Below are positions 1-15,600 of a stretch of 64,000 nucleotides of DNA, in pieces; the stretch's first letter is position 1; each line of letters starts with the position of its first letter. This DNA comes from Prunus persica. Lineage: Eukaryota > Streptophyta > Magnoliopsida > Rosales > Rosaceae. The stretch is taken from positions 26,064,643-26,128,642 of the forward strand of contig NC_034010.1 in NCBI RefSeq assembly GCF_000346465.2. The letters run 5' to 3'. The notes under the pieces are model-generated. The model was not told the DNA's origin and ran no database searches. It saw only the letters and a program-made list of their open reading frames with translations. The translations under genes and the position numbers were made by a program.

Positions 1-729
1 CCGCAGATAAACTTGAACGGCCTGGATTTCGAGAACTAGATACTCCCATAGATAGAGGAAGGCTTGATGAGGTCACAGAAGGAAGCGGGTCAGGCATAAG
101 TATTGAATCTTCAACAGCATCTCCTAAAAGAGCGGTCTCGACAGTACAATTGCTTTCGTTTACAAGGACAGGTTTTGACCTTTGCCAGCATAGACTTGTA
201 ACAGCCTGATGAATACTGTAAGTGATTAGTACAAAGAGAGTTAAGAAGAATTTTGATACAAGAAAAAGTTGAAATCTTTGGGCTCAACAGAACCATGTCA
301 TTCATGTAGACTGCTAGTTAAAAGCTAACGAACTATTGTGTGTCCCTATGAGAACATCCTTGTGATAAATCCACCTAACCAGGGTTGGTAGAGAGTTCGA
401 ATCAGGACATAGAGACAATATATATGCCCCTAACCCTAATGGTAAGGCATCTTGATCCTTAGTGATGACAAACTAACAACAGCATAGTGTTAAATGAAAA
501 TGCTAGAAAACAAATTGCCAAAACTTTTAGAGACAACACAAGTTTCTCCAAAATTCGCATGTTTCAGAGATAAAACACTTTAGTTTATTAATCTATTAAG
601 CTGCTGTTCAAGGAACAGTGCCCTGATTATGCAGGGATCTTCTGAGCCTAATGCAAGCAAACAAGAATGTGTTCTGTATGAGGACGCGCCAACACTATGC
701 ATCAGAAAGTGATGGGGAGGACCACAAAA

Positions 730-796
<67 letters not shown>

Positions 797-2863
797 CTGA
801 ACTACTATAAGCACGAAGAACGGTGAAAGGTTCTGGTTTACCACGGACATCATAGAACACCACACGACCACTGCTTGTTCCAGCTGCCAGTACCCAGCCA
901 TCATCTCTAAATGCCAATGAAGAGAAAGGTGCCTCATAGGAAATACAAGATGAATGTCGTCTAGACCCTGAGTCGTAAGTATACAACTTCTTATCAAGCC
1001 CAACAGTAGCAATCATCTGTCAAGAGGAAAATATTTTCCATATCACAATGCTTAATCTCTCTCCGGACATTCGGACCCTTAGAAAGCTTCACTATTTCAT
1101 AGAAAATGATAAAATAGCCTTCATCTTAAACGTAGTGGTTCGAGCCGGCAATCAATCAGAATCAAGAAATAAAAAAAAGGAACCCCCTCGGCCAAGGAAC
1201 CGACCCGAAAGGAAACATTATGGACTGCAATATGTAAAGTTAAGGTGTACTTATCAGACCTTGTCATTAGATGGTGAGAAACTGATACCAGCAGTTGGCG
1301 CAGAATGCTGCTTCAACCAAGAAACCTGCATAAAAAAAGTTTGAAAAGGAAAGAAATGAAGAAAAACCAGTTTAGTTACAAACACAAAATGAAAAACTAA
1401 GAGAAACAAGAATCAGTAGGAAAGAAATACAGGAAGTTTGTCAAAGGGTAAATTTGACAGCTAATGTTATCAAAGAACAAGATCAATGCTTCCTTTGGGT
1501 TTGGGAAGAAGGAACAATTGGACAAAATACAGAATGAAAATTCTCTCTACTTCAAATATGACTGTTTCTATCACCAAAAAGAAAGCCGTTTTCCATATAT
1601 AAATAAACTGGGAACACACTTTTAATTTTCATTGACCCAAATGGAAATGTAAACCCAAAAGACCAAGAAAACTCAGTAAAGCATTGATGTTGGTACTTTT
1701 TTTTGTTTTTGTTTTTGGAATAAACATGTAGAGAGATTCATTAACATACTGCAAACCTTTGGGCTACGACCGGTTGTGTCCCACAAATGTGCAGACCCAT
1801 CATCACCTGCTGTCACCAAAAGGTGTCGGCTAATCCGGGAATAGTCAAGCACTCTTAGTACCTGGTCTTAAAAACCAGCAAATAACCAATTAGCTCAGAA
1901 ACCAGGGACTCAAAGCCACAAAGACGAGGGTAATAATCAGCGGAAAGATGCAATGAGAAGACAACCTGTCCATTAGGGTCCTTGAGTTCAGCAGTCCTTG
2001 CACCAGATGTAAGGTTGTGAAGTATTAAATCCCCATCGACACTAATGGAAGCTAAGTGCTCATCTTTGCAATTGTACATTGCACCCGTAATTGTACTAGA
2101 ATGACCCCTCAACCATTTAATACAGCGCTTTCTTTGCAAATCCCATATTCTTACAACCTGACCACTTCCACCAGAACATATGTATCTAGAAACCTTGTTA
2201 CTGAAGCTGAGAGCCAATATAGACTCCTGCATAAATAGTTCAACCAGCAGAACATCAACTACTAAACCAACCCAGTCTTTCAAGTACTATTGTCTCCACT
2301 GTCACACCATTTTAACACACCATGTCTATTTGAATTATATAATTGTGATTGAATTACCTCAATGTTGTCTCCACTGTCGGTTCCAGCCATTGGAATGGTG
2401 CCCATGCTCTTCCCATTCTTATTCCACAAGGATATCTTCTTATCATCTCCAGCACTAGCCACCACCAAATCTGAAAAATTACCAACCCACATTGATTAAC
2501 AAAACAAATGCAGGATTTTTTTATTTAAAAAAAACAGAACTTTATGATTATTTTCACCCAAAACTTTCTCATCTACAAAAACCTTGATAATATTCAATTC
2601 TTACAAACACAGATAACAAAAATCAAAACCAACACTATGAAATCCATAACCCATCATCCCATTGAGAGAGAGAGAAAGAGAGAAGTTAGTGACTGACTGG
2701 TGTGGTTCCACTTAAGCGAATTGACATGGGAGCCAGGAGAAGGAGTGTAGCTCAAAACGCAGGGATCGCCGGACTTGACCGAGACATCAAAGAGCTTGAC
2801 AGTGTCACCTCCACTTGCTGCCAGTAACGCCATCGATGGATCCAAACCTGAATTCATATTCAT
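1..2863 (-). CDS. NEDD1: NEDD1-like WD40 protein, 3' end beyond the window
   Basis: Seen: seven exons on the minus strand, 2698-2863, 2358-2470, 1966-2226, 1757-1861, 1260-1325, 795-1016 and 1-205 (continuing past base 1). All have GT-AG borders and phases that join into about 379 residues. The start is the first ATG ([19 protein letters not shown]). WD40 signatures follow in order: [73 protein letters not shown], then [18 protein letters not shown] after the propeller. Known: NEDD1 brings the gamma-tubulin ring complex to microtubules and is needed for spindle and phragmoplast organisation. The C-terminal coiled coil that binds gamma-tubulin should lie outside the window. Intron 6 (206-794) starts with a long CT tract directly after its donor. 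Identity is sure from the conserved strings; exon edges are read by eye. Confidence 0.9.
732..794. repeat. (GA)n/(CT)n microsatellite at a splice donor
   Basis: An almost pure GA run on the plus strand, about 31 units. On the coding (minus) strand it reads GTCTCTCT and begins at the 5' splice site of the last visible NEDD1 intron (exon ends at 795). Reading through would add only Ser-Leu repeats, so it is intronic. Confidence 0.9.
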
Positions 2864-5117
2864 TCTCCCTCTTTCTCCCCCAACTTTCCCGATTTGGTTT
2901 TTCTTTCCTTCTTTTTTCTATTATCTCTTAATGAGAAGCTATACCTAACTCCACATCCAATTTCCCGGAAAATCCAGTGATTGGATTGTCGGGATTTTGG
3001 AGAGTGAGGTCGAAGAAATTATGAAATGGAAGAGTTAGTTTTTATCTTTATTTATTTGTTCACCTTCTTATTTTTTTAAAAAAATTTGGGTTTTTGAAAT
3101 GAAAAACCCTACTGAAATCGAAAACGAGGGCGAAATTTAAATGAGAAAGAGAGGTAATAAGTGGGCGGGCCATGAGCCCATAATTATTTATTTATCTTTT
3201 CCTTTTTTCTTTGAAAGGAATTTTTTTTTCGGAGAGGGTATAAAACAAGAGTTTAAAGTATATTTTTTAAGGTTAAAATGCAGCAATGATTCCTCGAACT
3301 AAGATCGGACTTTACATTTCATCCCTGATTTAAGGCATTGAGTTTTATGACCAATAAGGCGTAAAAAAAATTCAAATTTCAGCGAACCACAGCAGATGTG
3401 AACTTGGCTTTTGCATACAAACGAAACTAGGCAGCTTCATACGGATTATGTATCCTCAACAACAAAAAATACGGATTATGTATTGCAGAATCAAACCCAG
3501 ATCAAGCATTTCCACCATTTTCACATTTCTACAAGCAACTATTTGCTCATTCAAATTCCTCTTTTTTGGAGAGGATATTGGCAAATTGTTGGCCACAAAT
3601 TGGCCATATCTGTCTTCTTCAAATTGCTTTTAAGATTGGAAACAGCAGCAATCATAAATGGTTAGCAGCAGGACAGAAACACGAAGCCATGATCCCCATA
3701 ATAAGAAGCAACATATAGCCACTAATAACAGTTGAGACCATCTCTTAACACCAAAATAAGCTCAACACCAATGAGTAATATTACTAATAATCTGAGAAAA
3801 CTGAAGACTTCTTTAGGGAGTGAAATGCGGCCATTTCTGTTGGCCTCAATGGAAAGCACAACAATGAGTTGCCAGACCAATATATGTACACAAATGTCGC
3901 AGAATAAAGCATTACAGAGAAAGGTGAACGAGGAAACATAAAATTCTTCTGCCTCAAGCGACTCCAGAATATTTGTCCCGACACCCAGCTTCTATAGCCC
4001 CTCCCCAGCTTGAAGCACCGTACTCGGGGGATCTACTAGAGATAGAGGAAAGTTCTGAGGCTGGCAACCTTCATTTTCAGCCAAGTTGCCCAACAAAAAA
4101 AGGGAAAAAATGTCTGCACGAGGAAAAATAGATATAAAAATAAAAGTGAAAAAGAAGAGGAAAATGGCCACCAATAGTTGAGTAGCAAATAGCACAATGA
4201 GACTAGCATTGCAATTCATGAACACATGATAAAACAAGTCAAATCTACAAAGAATTGCATAACCACAGGGAAGAAAGCACAACACCCGAACTACAGGATC
4301 TTTTTACGAGCACATGGTTCATAAATAGTTAAAAAGGCTTTTGGGTATGAGATTGGACTGATTGGCCTTCACTAAGAGGAGGCCAAAAATACATGCAGTT
4401 GCCTTGTGTTTATGAGATAACATTGATCCTTTCACAGAATTATGTACTAAAAGACCAGCTTCAATAACTTTTCCTTTCCCATGCCTCAATTTGCTCGACT
4501 CAAAAAGTGCATCTTCAGCAATTCAAGCAACAATACACGTCAAAATACAAAATGTGGATCAGCAAGTAACATAAAAACTACTGAGGTATACTTAATTTCT
4601 AAGGTTGAATCAAACAAGTTACAACTTAAAAGTGTGGGACTCCTTATAGTATTCATTTTTCCAAGAAAAGTGGTCCAAAATGCTTGAAAGACAGCTAGGA
4701 AACAAGAAAAACATATCTATAGTTTCTTGAAGACGATATAGGAAATCAATGGAACTTAAAATTACAGAGTAAAATAACAGTCACATATGATAGGTAATAA
4801 CATTCACATATGCATGCACACTTATTTATACACATGCTGAAGAATAACAGAATTAAAGCAATAACAGAGACAGCATGATACACACACATATGAAGCTAGC
4901 AAGCCAATATGCATAATAAGTAATAACATCCACATATGACTGCACATGCACTTACACAAATGCAAAACAACCCAAAGTAATAGCATAGACAACATGATGC
5001 GAGTGCACAAACATACACATAGCTAGTGGACCCATGGACATGATTAATACCAAAGGAACAAACTGCAACAATAATCAGCTGACCTGGTTCAAGACTGGAG
5101 CAGTGGTATTGCAATCA
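2864..5117. other. Spacer: NEDD1 5' flank and PP1 3' flank
   Basis: No convincing coding region on either strand. The first 300 bases hold the NEDD1 leader and promoter (CT/TTT-rich on the minus strand). The part from about 3950 to 5117 is probably the 3' untranslated region of the PP1 gene. A minus-strand stretch at 3992-4080 (AENEGCQPQNFPLSLVDPP) looks slightly protein-like and might be a 3' exon of an alternative PP1 transcript, but I see no decisive splice pair. Confidence 0.5.
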
Positions 5118-7294
<2,177 letters not shown>

Positions 7295-8557
7295 TCGATT
7301 CGATTTTCAGATCCTCGTTTGAACGGCTCAGATTTCCCGTCAGCTACAAAAGAAGAAACCCTAGAAATCGGAATTCGAGAAAAAGGGTCTCTCTTCTTTC
7401 TGTCTGAGCTGTTATGTCTACGGAGGCTCTCTCTGTCTTGTATTTGCGCTTCGAATTTGGCTTTTGGTTTGGTGGGTCAATTTTCTCAGTGAATATATTT
7501 TATAAAAATAAAAGTAATTTTCTCTGGAAAAAGAGTGGGAGACGGAAAAGGTAAAGCGAACTGGAAAATATGAGAATAAAATAGTGGGTTTTTTAATTGG
7601 GGAGAAGAAAGCGTCAAAACATTGAAGATGGAAGAGACGGCTGCAACTCCTATGTGACGGAGGAGCCTATAATATCTGAAATGAAAAGAATGAGTAGGGC
7701 AGACGACGTCGTAATCCTCTTCCGCTGATCTGAACAATTTGATTGTTATCTGGTTTGGTTGGAGAGAGAGAATGGGCTTAAATTCTAAGCCCATCCAAAT
7801 TTGGATGAGTTTGGTTAGGTTTTGGTTTTGGGTTAACCCAGCTACGTCGTTTTGGAACAAAAACTTATTTCTTCCTTTTTGATCAAAAACGTCTTTGGCA
7901 TTGACATTTTAAAGATGGTGGTGGTTTTCTTTCTGTATTTGACTTGTTTGTTCATATTTTTCTTGGTTTGTTACTCAAATCACGCATTTTTAAAGGTACT
8001 ATATCTATATAGGGAAGGGATTCTCGGAACAACAAAAGAAAGGTGCTATAGGAAAATGAGGCACTTTGTAGAAAATAATAATTTCAACATATTTCTATGG
8101 AAAAATATTAAATTATTAACTTTCTTGGATGGTCCCTATTGAATTTTATTATTTTAGTCCTTTTTTTGTCATCTTGACCCAAGTACGGGTTTAGAATGTT
8201 GACATAAAAGAAATTTAGTATAAGTGATAGTTTAAATTATAAATGGATGAGGGTTTCTCACACACACTATCAAAGTGTCTTAGGGTTCGAGCTTGAGACC
8301 ACTAGTCTACAAGTTAAGACTATTTTCCACTAGGCTATACCCGGTTGACAAAACATTAAGTGCAACTTGATTTTGATTTCTTGTACAATAGCAAAAGATT
8401 TTTATTTTTATTTTTATGAATATTGAAGATCGAAGATGGTTTATTCAAATTTCGAACATTGAAAAGAGAAATATCACTAATCTATAAGAGTTACAAGCTA
8501 ACCGGTACAATAACAAGAGATTTTTACCACTCGAATTATGCAAATGTGTATGGAAAT
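7295..8557. other. PP1 5' flank and intergenic spacer
   Basis: CT-rich leader of the PP1 gene next to 7295, then AT-rich DNA. Short open frames on both strands match nothing I recognise and have no codon structure. Around 8270-8345 is a stretch with motifs like GGGTTCGAGCTTGAGACC and CTAGGCTATACCC, suggesting a decayed tRNA-derived repeat. Confidence 0.5.
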
Positions 8558-8671
8558 AAATAGATTTGATCATGTCTGTTTTTTATTCTTTATATTGTGA
8601 TTAAATCTAAAACTAAATAGATTTGATCATGTCTGTTTTTTATTCTTTATATTGTGATTAAATCTAAAACT
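8558..8671. repeat. Perfect 57-bp tandem duplication
   Basis: Bases 8558-8614 and 8615-8671 are identical and directly adjacent, each starting AAATAGATTTGATCATGTCT and ending AAATCTAAAACT. It lies in a non-genic spacer, so a local replication-slippage duplication is likely. Confidence 0.95.
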
Positions 8672-8789
8672 ATGTCATTTTTTAATTTTCCTAAACCCAA
8701 AACCCTTGAGCTTTATAACCAAAACGATATCCTTGTGGACAATCACAACAACACAAGAAGCGCAGTACATAATCCTACTTCGAAATAAA

Positions 8790-9060
8790 GTGTATTGTCG
8801 ATGAAGGCTTTCCAAAGTCTCACGTTAAATCACGGCTTACACTCGTCATAAAAGCCATAGATGCGATTGGTAGAACCACATTCCTGCTTTCCTCTGAGAA
8901 GAAAAAAGTTCTCTGGATATTTGATCTTGTAGGCAAGCAAGAGGCACATTGTTTCTAAGCTCTGCCGTCCATAATCCACACAGGCACCTAAGAATAAGAA
9001 GTTGGCGCTAGGAGGAGAACCCCAAAGTTCGAAAGTCCGCAATAATTTAGTAAATGGATT
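8790..9060 (-). pseudogene. PP1 catalytic-subunit fragment, broken
   Basis: Seen: a minus-strand stretch that aligns with the first third of exon 2 of the neighbouring PP1 gene, from about LLRLFEYGG to RLWKSFTD. It keeps [23 protein letters not shown] and [10 protein letters not shown]. Metal-binding motifs are destroyed: GDYVDRG reads GACVDYG and GNHEC reads GKQEC. An in-frame TGA follows YDECKP, and homology stops a few residues after RLWKAF. There is no exon 1 or exon 3 nearby and no initiator. Inference: a decayed partial duplicate lying in the same orientation as its parent; not a functional phosphatase. Confidence 0.9.
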
Positions 9061-9155
9061 GATCTTGTTTTCTTATTTTAGCGAACAAATTTGGTGAGTG
9101 TGGCATCTTCTGAGAAAAGTAGCCAAAACTCAAACACAATATCATCAAGAGAATA

Positions 9156-9720
9156 TTAACACAGGGTGGGACATGACATAAAAACACATACATATGATAC
9201 TGCAGAGCTACTGGGCCCAAGTGAAGTCGTGCTGCTAGATTCTGGAAACAAAGAAGATAGCTCTTGCTGTTGTAGTTTCGTATCCACGCAACCAGCAGCA
9301 GCAGCAGCAGCTTGTGGTTTCTCATCCTCAATACTATTGTCATCCACAGCCAAAGTGACGCGTTTCTTAATGTACCCCTTCACGTTTGTGCGAATCCCAC
9401 CACCCACATACTCTCTCTCTCTCTCTCTCAGTCGCTGTTCGCCAAGAAACCAAACCAAATCATCGGGATTCGGAAGCAATTATATAAAAACCAAATATAC
9501 TTGGGACGAAATTAACATAGCCATGTGTTTTTATAAAAATAATTAAAAATTAAAATTAATGAAGCAATGAGAGCAAAACTCAAAATTTCGTATTTTGTAT
9601 GCTTACGTAAATGTTCAATCATCCAGTAGGTCCATGCCTCGCTATTGAATTTCAGATTAAATCCACCACTCATGGTGTGTGTTAAGGTTACATAGCTAGC
9701 AATCGAAAACATAATATACT
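9156..9720 (-). other. Unassigned protein-like frames between PP1 fragment and DAR2
   Basis: Two minus-strand frames look more protein-like than background. One (9156-9479) contains GYIKKRVTLAVDDNSIEDE followed by an alanine run and a serine-rich stretch. The other (about 9609-9672) contains SGGFNLKFNSEAWTYWMIEH and ends at a good GTAAGC donor. I found no phase-compatible acceptor that joins them, and I do not recognise the family. They may be exons of a decayed or very small gene. Confidence 0.2.
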
Positions 9721-12040
9721 ATTAGATTCAGAACAAGTAATTTGGATAAATTTTTGAGTGTGAGGGTTACACGATCATCATGAGAGATACTAAAATCAAT
9801 TGTGCATCCATCCACACCAAAAATTAATTCAATGTTTCCACATGAAGAAAATAAACAAAGTATTCATCAACTAGGGGCTTTAAATCAAAGATGAGATGAT
9901 ATATATAATAGCATATCCCAAATTCTGAAAGTGAAAAATATAGGCACAAATATATAAATTTAAATAACTCGAAAACAATATTATATAAGTAATTGGAGTA
10001 AAATTGAGGCTGATGAATGAAAAGAAATCTCGGATACAGGTAGCCGGTGATCAAACCAACCAAGAGCTTTTGGGCTATGTTAACTTAATTTTATGATATT
10101 TTGAATGTTTTACCATTATTTGTGTTTTGCTTTATATATATATAGCAGTAGATAATGAAGTTTGCACACACGCACAAGGGGACTCGAACCCCTTCAATTC
10201 ACTTCCTCCTGCTGAAACTTATTCAACGTGTTGCAGATGAGTTTGTGATCATGAGCTACAACGTGCAACATTTATAACGTCTTTAAACTTTCTGCAAGTT
10301 AATTTTAATGTTACTCATAATTTCCGTAGTTTTTATTTAATTTCTACCGACATCAATATTTCCATTGATATATCCATATTTTTGCACAACCGATATTTTC
10401 AAAACTCTCGATATTTTAGACCTTGATCAAACCAACCAAGCTTTGACCATTTGCACCAGATTCAGAAGAAGTTATTTCCCTGCACATGAATAGTAGGTGA
10501 AAGAACTTCTTATCACGAACAAATTTTGAGAGAGATGATGCCAAACTCAAATGGTTGGAGGCCCAAAAAATTTCAAACAAGCCCAGGATTATAACTTCAA
10601 TCTTTTTCCTTTTTCTCTTTCTTTTGTAATTTCAGTGGTTTATGACGAAAAAAAAAACAGATTAACTTTAAAAACTGAGTAAAAGAAATATAACAATCCA
10701 AGAGGCTTTCCCTTTTCAGGACACCACAGAGCAGAGACTAGATTATCTTATTTGCATCTGCAAGATTTGGTAATTCATGTGACTTGATTCAGAGGCATCT
10801 GTCTGTCGCCCTTTACTAGAATATTGGCATCTACATACATACATCGACTGCTTCTAATTCACACAACTTCTCCTAAACGTACACAAAAGAAACGTTACAA
10901 TACTTGGAAACATCTCAAGCTGAGAATAAAGCCTGTCCTAGAAATTGTATGGCTCCTAATTAGAAAAATAGAGTTCCTAGCTAGGGTACCAAGACAGCTG
11001 TCAATAATATACCCCCAACCCTAGCAGATCTCTAGGCCTCAGATTAATGCTCAGCTAAAATCATTAGATAGGCAAAAAAAGCATGGACGGCTTACAATAC
11101 AAAGGGTCCCTTTTATCTTGAAATTAGTGTTTGATATACAATATACTTCTTGTTATAGATAGGAATATTGGAGGACAGTTTCCCATGCAAAAACCGACTT
11201 GCAGGAGAAACACTTGTATAAAACGAGAATAATACTATTTTATTATTCTTGATTAAAATAATATTATGACACGTATGATAATTTTTTCACGTGACATAAT
11301 ATTATTGATCGAAGATAATGAATTAGTGTTATTCCCGTTGCAACCGAGTTTCTGCAACTGCATTTTAAGGTGTAAAGTGGGTTGACTATATATATAAGAT
11401 CGTCATGCATCAAAGGTTGAAACAAAGTTGTTTTCTCAAACTAATGGAAGTACCCTTCTTACATACAAATGATAGACAAAGAGAAACTTTTATGAATGGA
11501 TTCCTTGTGTTGTGTATGTAAGAAGATTTTTTTTTCTTTTTTTTCTTTTTATTTTTTTTATTTTGTTGAGAGAATATTATTGCCATGTGAAAATTTAATG
11601 GAAAGAAATACTAGTATATAAATAATAAAGTATCTTATTCCAATCCAAAGGAGGCAAAGAGAATTATTATATTGGCAAAAAAAAAAAAAGGGAAAAGAAA
11701 AGGGAGAATAAAAACCTGTTAATTTTAGTGGACCACCATCCTTATGCAAGACTTTTGGCCCTGTCTGGCTACCTATTTTAAAGGTCTTGTTTGGCTGTCT
11801 TTACGAAGGCGAAGAGATTGGTTATTGGATAAAGCCTCGCACTTTGAACACATCCAAACACACCGTCAAGTTCCTAAATCCAGTTGACGACCAACAGCAA
11901 AAAGTGGAGGCCCATGGTAATTACGTAAATAAAGCGAATATTCTGAGTCATTTTTAATCGTATACCCGGGAAAATGCAAATTCGCTCCAAAATTCAAAAC
12001 CAGAAAGAAAGAAGAAAAGAGAAAAGAAAAGCGAACGAAA

Positions 12041-12071
<31 letters not shown>

Positions 12072-12540
12072 AACATTCTTCCATCTCCATCTCCAACTCA
12101 AATCCAATCTATGACGATGCGTACACACACCGCACGACCCTTTTTTTTTTTTTTTCTCTTTGTGGGTTCACTGAGCTGTCCTCCACCGTTACTTTTATGG
12201 TCCTCCGCCTCACCAGATTCCATCCCTCCCTGCCTGTGCCGCATATATGTATATATGTTTATGCTGCATATATTTATTTATTTTTGAGGTTTTTTTTTTG
12301 ATGGGTTGAGTTTTGATCAGTACTTTTTTGGGTGTTGAGAAATGAAATGAATTTCATTGCTTTGGAAGCGAAGAATCTCAGTCTTTCTCTACGTCTCTCT
12401 CTCTACATTCTAAAATCACTTTCTTTCTCTCTCAGAGATTCTCTTGCTTTCTTTCTTTCTTTTCCCTGGGCCTTTTAATTTTAACGATGCCCAGTGCCTT
12501 GTTCTTCTCCCCCTTTTCTTTCGAGCCGTCCGTCACGTAA
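9721..12540. other. Intergenic spacer upstream of DAR2
   Basis: AT-rich DNA with no supported gene. It holds a foldback element at 11200-11356, a GA/CT tract at 12041-12067, poly-T runs at 11525-11560 and 12140-12157, and probably the DAR2 core promoter and start of its leader in the last few hundred bases. Confidence 0.6.
11200..11356. mobile_element. Foldback MITE-like element, copy 1
   Basis: The two halves are inverted repeats of each other: the left arm has GCAGGAGAAACACTTG, GAGAATAATACTA and ATAATATTATGACACGT. The right arm read backwards has GCAGAAACTCGGTTG, GGGAATAACACTA and ATAATATTATGTCACGT. A short ATGATAATTTTTTC loop separates them. The same arms and loop recur at 26366-26519. 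Small size and nearly full palindromy fit a MITE; I cannot assign a superfamily. Confidence 0.65.
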
Positions 12541-12546
12541 TTCCTC

Positions 12547-12592
<46 letters not shown>
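12541..12592 (+). repeat. CT microsatellite in the DAR2 5' leader
   Basis: A run of CT units about 85 bases upstream of the DAR2 start codon, inside a generally pyrimidine-rich leader (12370-12600). Pyrimidine-rich leaders are common in plant genes; here it lies between the likely transcription start and the ATG at 12675. Confidence 0.75.
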
Positions 12593-12674
12593 CTCTCTGT
12601 GACCGTCCTTTTCGAGGTTCTGGGTGATTCCGGCGAAGCCCTCTCTATACGTAGGAGCTTAATTTCCATATCAC

Positions 12675-15600
12675 ATGGCTCCCACAGGTGTCAACCAGCT
12701 CTCTCACCCTTGTATTTATGGTATAACATACCTGTCTATATATTCATCTCCTCTCTCAATCAAATTAATTCAAGTTTTTCAAACTCCGTTTTTTCTTTTG
12801 GGCTCTGTTTTTTTACTTTCTTTTTAAAAGCAAGAAGAAAGAACGGAAAAGTGGAATTAGTTGGGAGATGTTGTTGAAATTTTTGTGGTAAGCAGGGGAG
12901 TTTGTTTCTTCGTACGCAGAGAGGAAGTCACGCTTTATGAAATGGCTCAGTAAACTTTTCAAAAGCGGGCCCAGTCGCGGAAACGCCGCCGGCAGTAATC
13001 GTCATCCGCAGCTAATTGGCGACGAAAGCATGATTTGGGGGGCACTACCTCGATCCTTGGTTTGAACTTTGAACACCAACCCTCTTCTCTTTTTAGTATT
13101 CTTGACTTCTTGCTGCTGTTGTTAGGAGGTTACAAAATTTTGTTCAATTTTGGCTGCACCTTATGTCTTTACTTTTCAGTATAGATTCTAAAATTGGTAT
13201 TGTATATATATTCTTTTGAGATTGCAGAAAATGGTGTTTGGTAGAATTTTCTCAGCATTAGACTTGATGCCCTGTTAGGCTCTGTTGTGTCCTGTGTTAT
13301 ATGCTTTGGGTGTAAAACATAGGGTGTGTACATTTCTAAAATTAGTTTCTTTTCCGTGATCAGGATGACCGCTCTAGACCGCAGAAGGAGAAAGAGGAAT
13401 TAGACCATGCAATTGCACTGTCTCTGGGTGAAGATTTGAAGAGACGAAGTGGTAGGTTTCTACTGTTCAAGATTTTACTCCGAATTCTACTGTCTCTGTG
13501 TGTGTCTATTTGACAATGTCATAACTGAGGGTTCAACTTTTGATTTTTAATTTCCAGGATATAGATGGCAGGCAGAGAAAGATGAAGAGCTTGCTAGGTC
13601 ACTTCAGGACAGTTCGAATCCGACTTTATATCCTCCGTACGCCCCAGCTCCTGCATCGTATTATCCCTATGGACAAACACAAAGGTAACATTTTTCAGTT
13701 GTACTAGTAATTTTGTCCAGCCCAGGGTCCACAGTTTTATCAATTAAATATCATTGTTAATAGAGCTTGAAGGTTGTTGCAGCCGTTTATAAAAATTCGA
13801 ATGAGTTTGTGACCAACCTGAGTCTAAGAGAAGGGGGGAAAATCAACTTCAAGTCTAATTTCACAACTTCCTAATCTTGAATGTTACTGAAGCTTTCCTG
13901 TTTATGCCTGAAATTTGCAGAATATGTGGCGGTTGTAAACACGATATACGCTTTGGCAACTATCTGGGATGCATGGGAACTTATTTTCATCCCCAATGCT
14001 TCTATTGTCGTTCTTGTGGTCGCCCGATAGTTGAGAATGAGGTAGCTTGTCTTCCTTGGATTCATATCACTGTATCGATCTCTTTTCTTTGCTTTTATCC
14101 AGTTCTTACCGGTGTTTTTCTCTTGATCCAAGTTTTCTTTGTCAGGGAGGGATCCATATCACAAGTCATGTTTTAAAGAGCTGGCCCATCCCAAGTGTGA
14201 AGTTTGTCATCAATTTGTAAGATGCTGGGTTATTATAGTTCATCTAAACTTGGTCTTGGTCATTAATATAGTTATCTATTTTGACATTACTTATTCTTGA
14301 TTTCGAAAATTTTCAGATTCCAACAAATCGAGCTGGTTTGATCGAGTATAGATGCCATCCATTTTGGTCACAAAAATACTGTCCATCACATGAACATGAT
14401 AACACAGCTCGTTGCTGTAGTTGTGAACGTTTAGAGGTACTAATCTAAGCCAGTGCGATAATTTTTCCTACAAAAATTGTAGTGCCCTCCGCAAAATATT
14501 ATTGAAATTTGAAAATGAAACACTATGAGCACTAAATCAAATCATTCTGTTGTATTCTTCTCCTCTAAGTCTTGGGATGCAAGATATGTATCGTTGGGAG
14601 ACGGACGGAGTTTATGCTTTGAGTGTATGGAATCTGCAATCATGGATACCGGTGACTGTCAGCCCCTGTATCATGCCATCAGAGATTATTACGAAGGAAT
14701 GAACATGAGATTGGATCAGCAAATTCCCATGCTTCTGGTTGAAAGACAAGCACTTAATGAAGCTATTGTAGGAGAGAAGAGTGTAATATTTGATAACCAA
14801 AACTGGTTAATTATTTGAGTTTTTTGCTCTGTGGAATTCCTCTAATTCAAAACTGGTTCTTTGCAGGGCCTTCATCACATGCCCGAGACCAGGGGTTTAT
14901 GCCTTTCTGAAGAGCAGACCGTCACCAGTGTATGATATCAGACAATTTTTATAATTTCTTTTTCCATATTCATTAAAATTGTAATAATTCATGAGCAGAG
15001 CTTACCAAAGTTTTTTATATATATTTGTTTCCCTTGATTTCTCTATTTCTTATTAATCAGATACTCAAAAGGCCAACATTTGGGAGGCATCAACTGGTCG
15101 GAATAAGAACCCAACCTCAGAAATTGACTCGAAAATGCGAAGTTACTGCCATTCTTGTTCTCTATGGTCTCCCAAGGTAATTCAATTTTAAGACCATATT
15201 CTATAATATGCAGAGCATGAAAGCAAAATGCTAACCATAATCTTCTCTCTTTGAAACCGAATGCAGATTACTAACAGGTGCTATTCTTGCGCATGAGTTG
15301 ATGCATGGCTGGTTACGCCTCAAAGGTAGCATGTATTTCTGAAGCTCTCCCAACATGAACCTCCTCCCTCTATTTTTTTTGGGATTCATTTTTCGTCTTC
15401 AACTGGACTGTGCAGGCTACCGGAATCTTAATCCGGAGGTAGAGGAGGGCATCTGCCAGGTGCTTTCATACATGTGGCTTGAATCAGAAGTAATGCCAGG
15501 ATTTAAAAACATGCCATCTTCATCTACATCCACATCAGCAGCTTCCTCTTCCTCTTCATCATCGTCATCGAAAAAAGGAGGAAAGTCCAAAGTTGAACAT

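Noticed and set aside
702..1016. Open frame ending in a long Ser-Leu repeat
   Set aside because: The Ser-Leu part is the CT microsatellite in NEDD1 intron 6; the exon ends at the donor at 795.
9302..9340. Alanine-coding GCA/CAG repeat as sign of a gene
   Set aside because: A trinucleotide repeat alone is not enough, and the surrounding frame could not be joined into a gene.
14150..14155. Acceptor TTTGTCAG before GGAGGG in DAR2 exon 6
   Set aside because: Using it breaks the phase; the upstream AG at 14131-14132 restores a conserved [11 protein letters not shown] reading.
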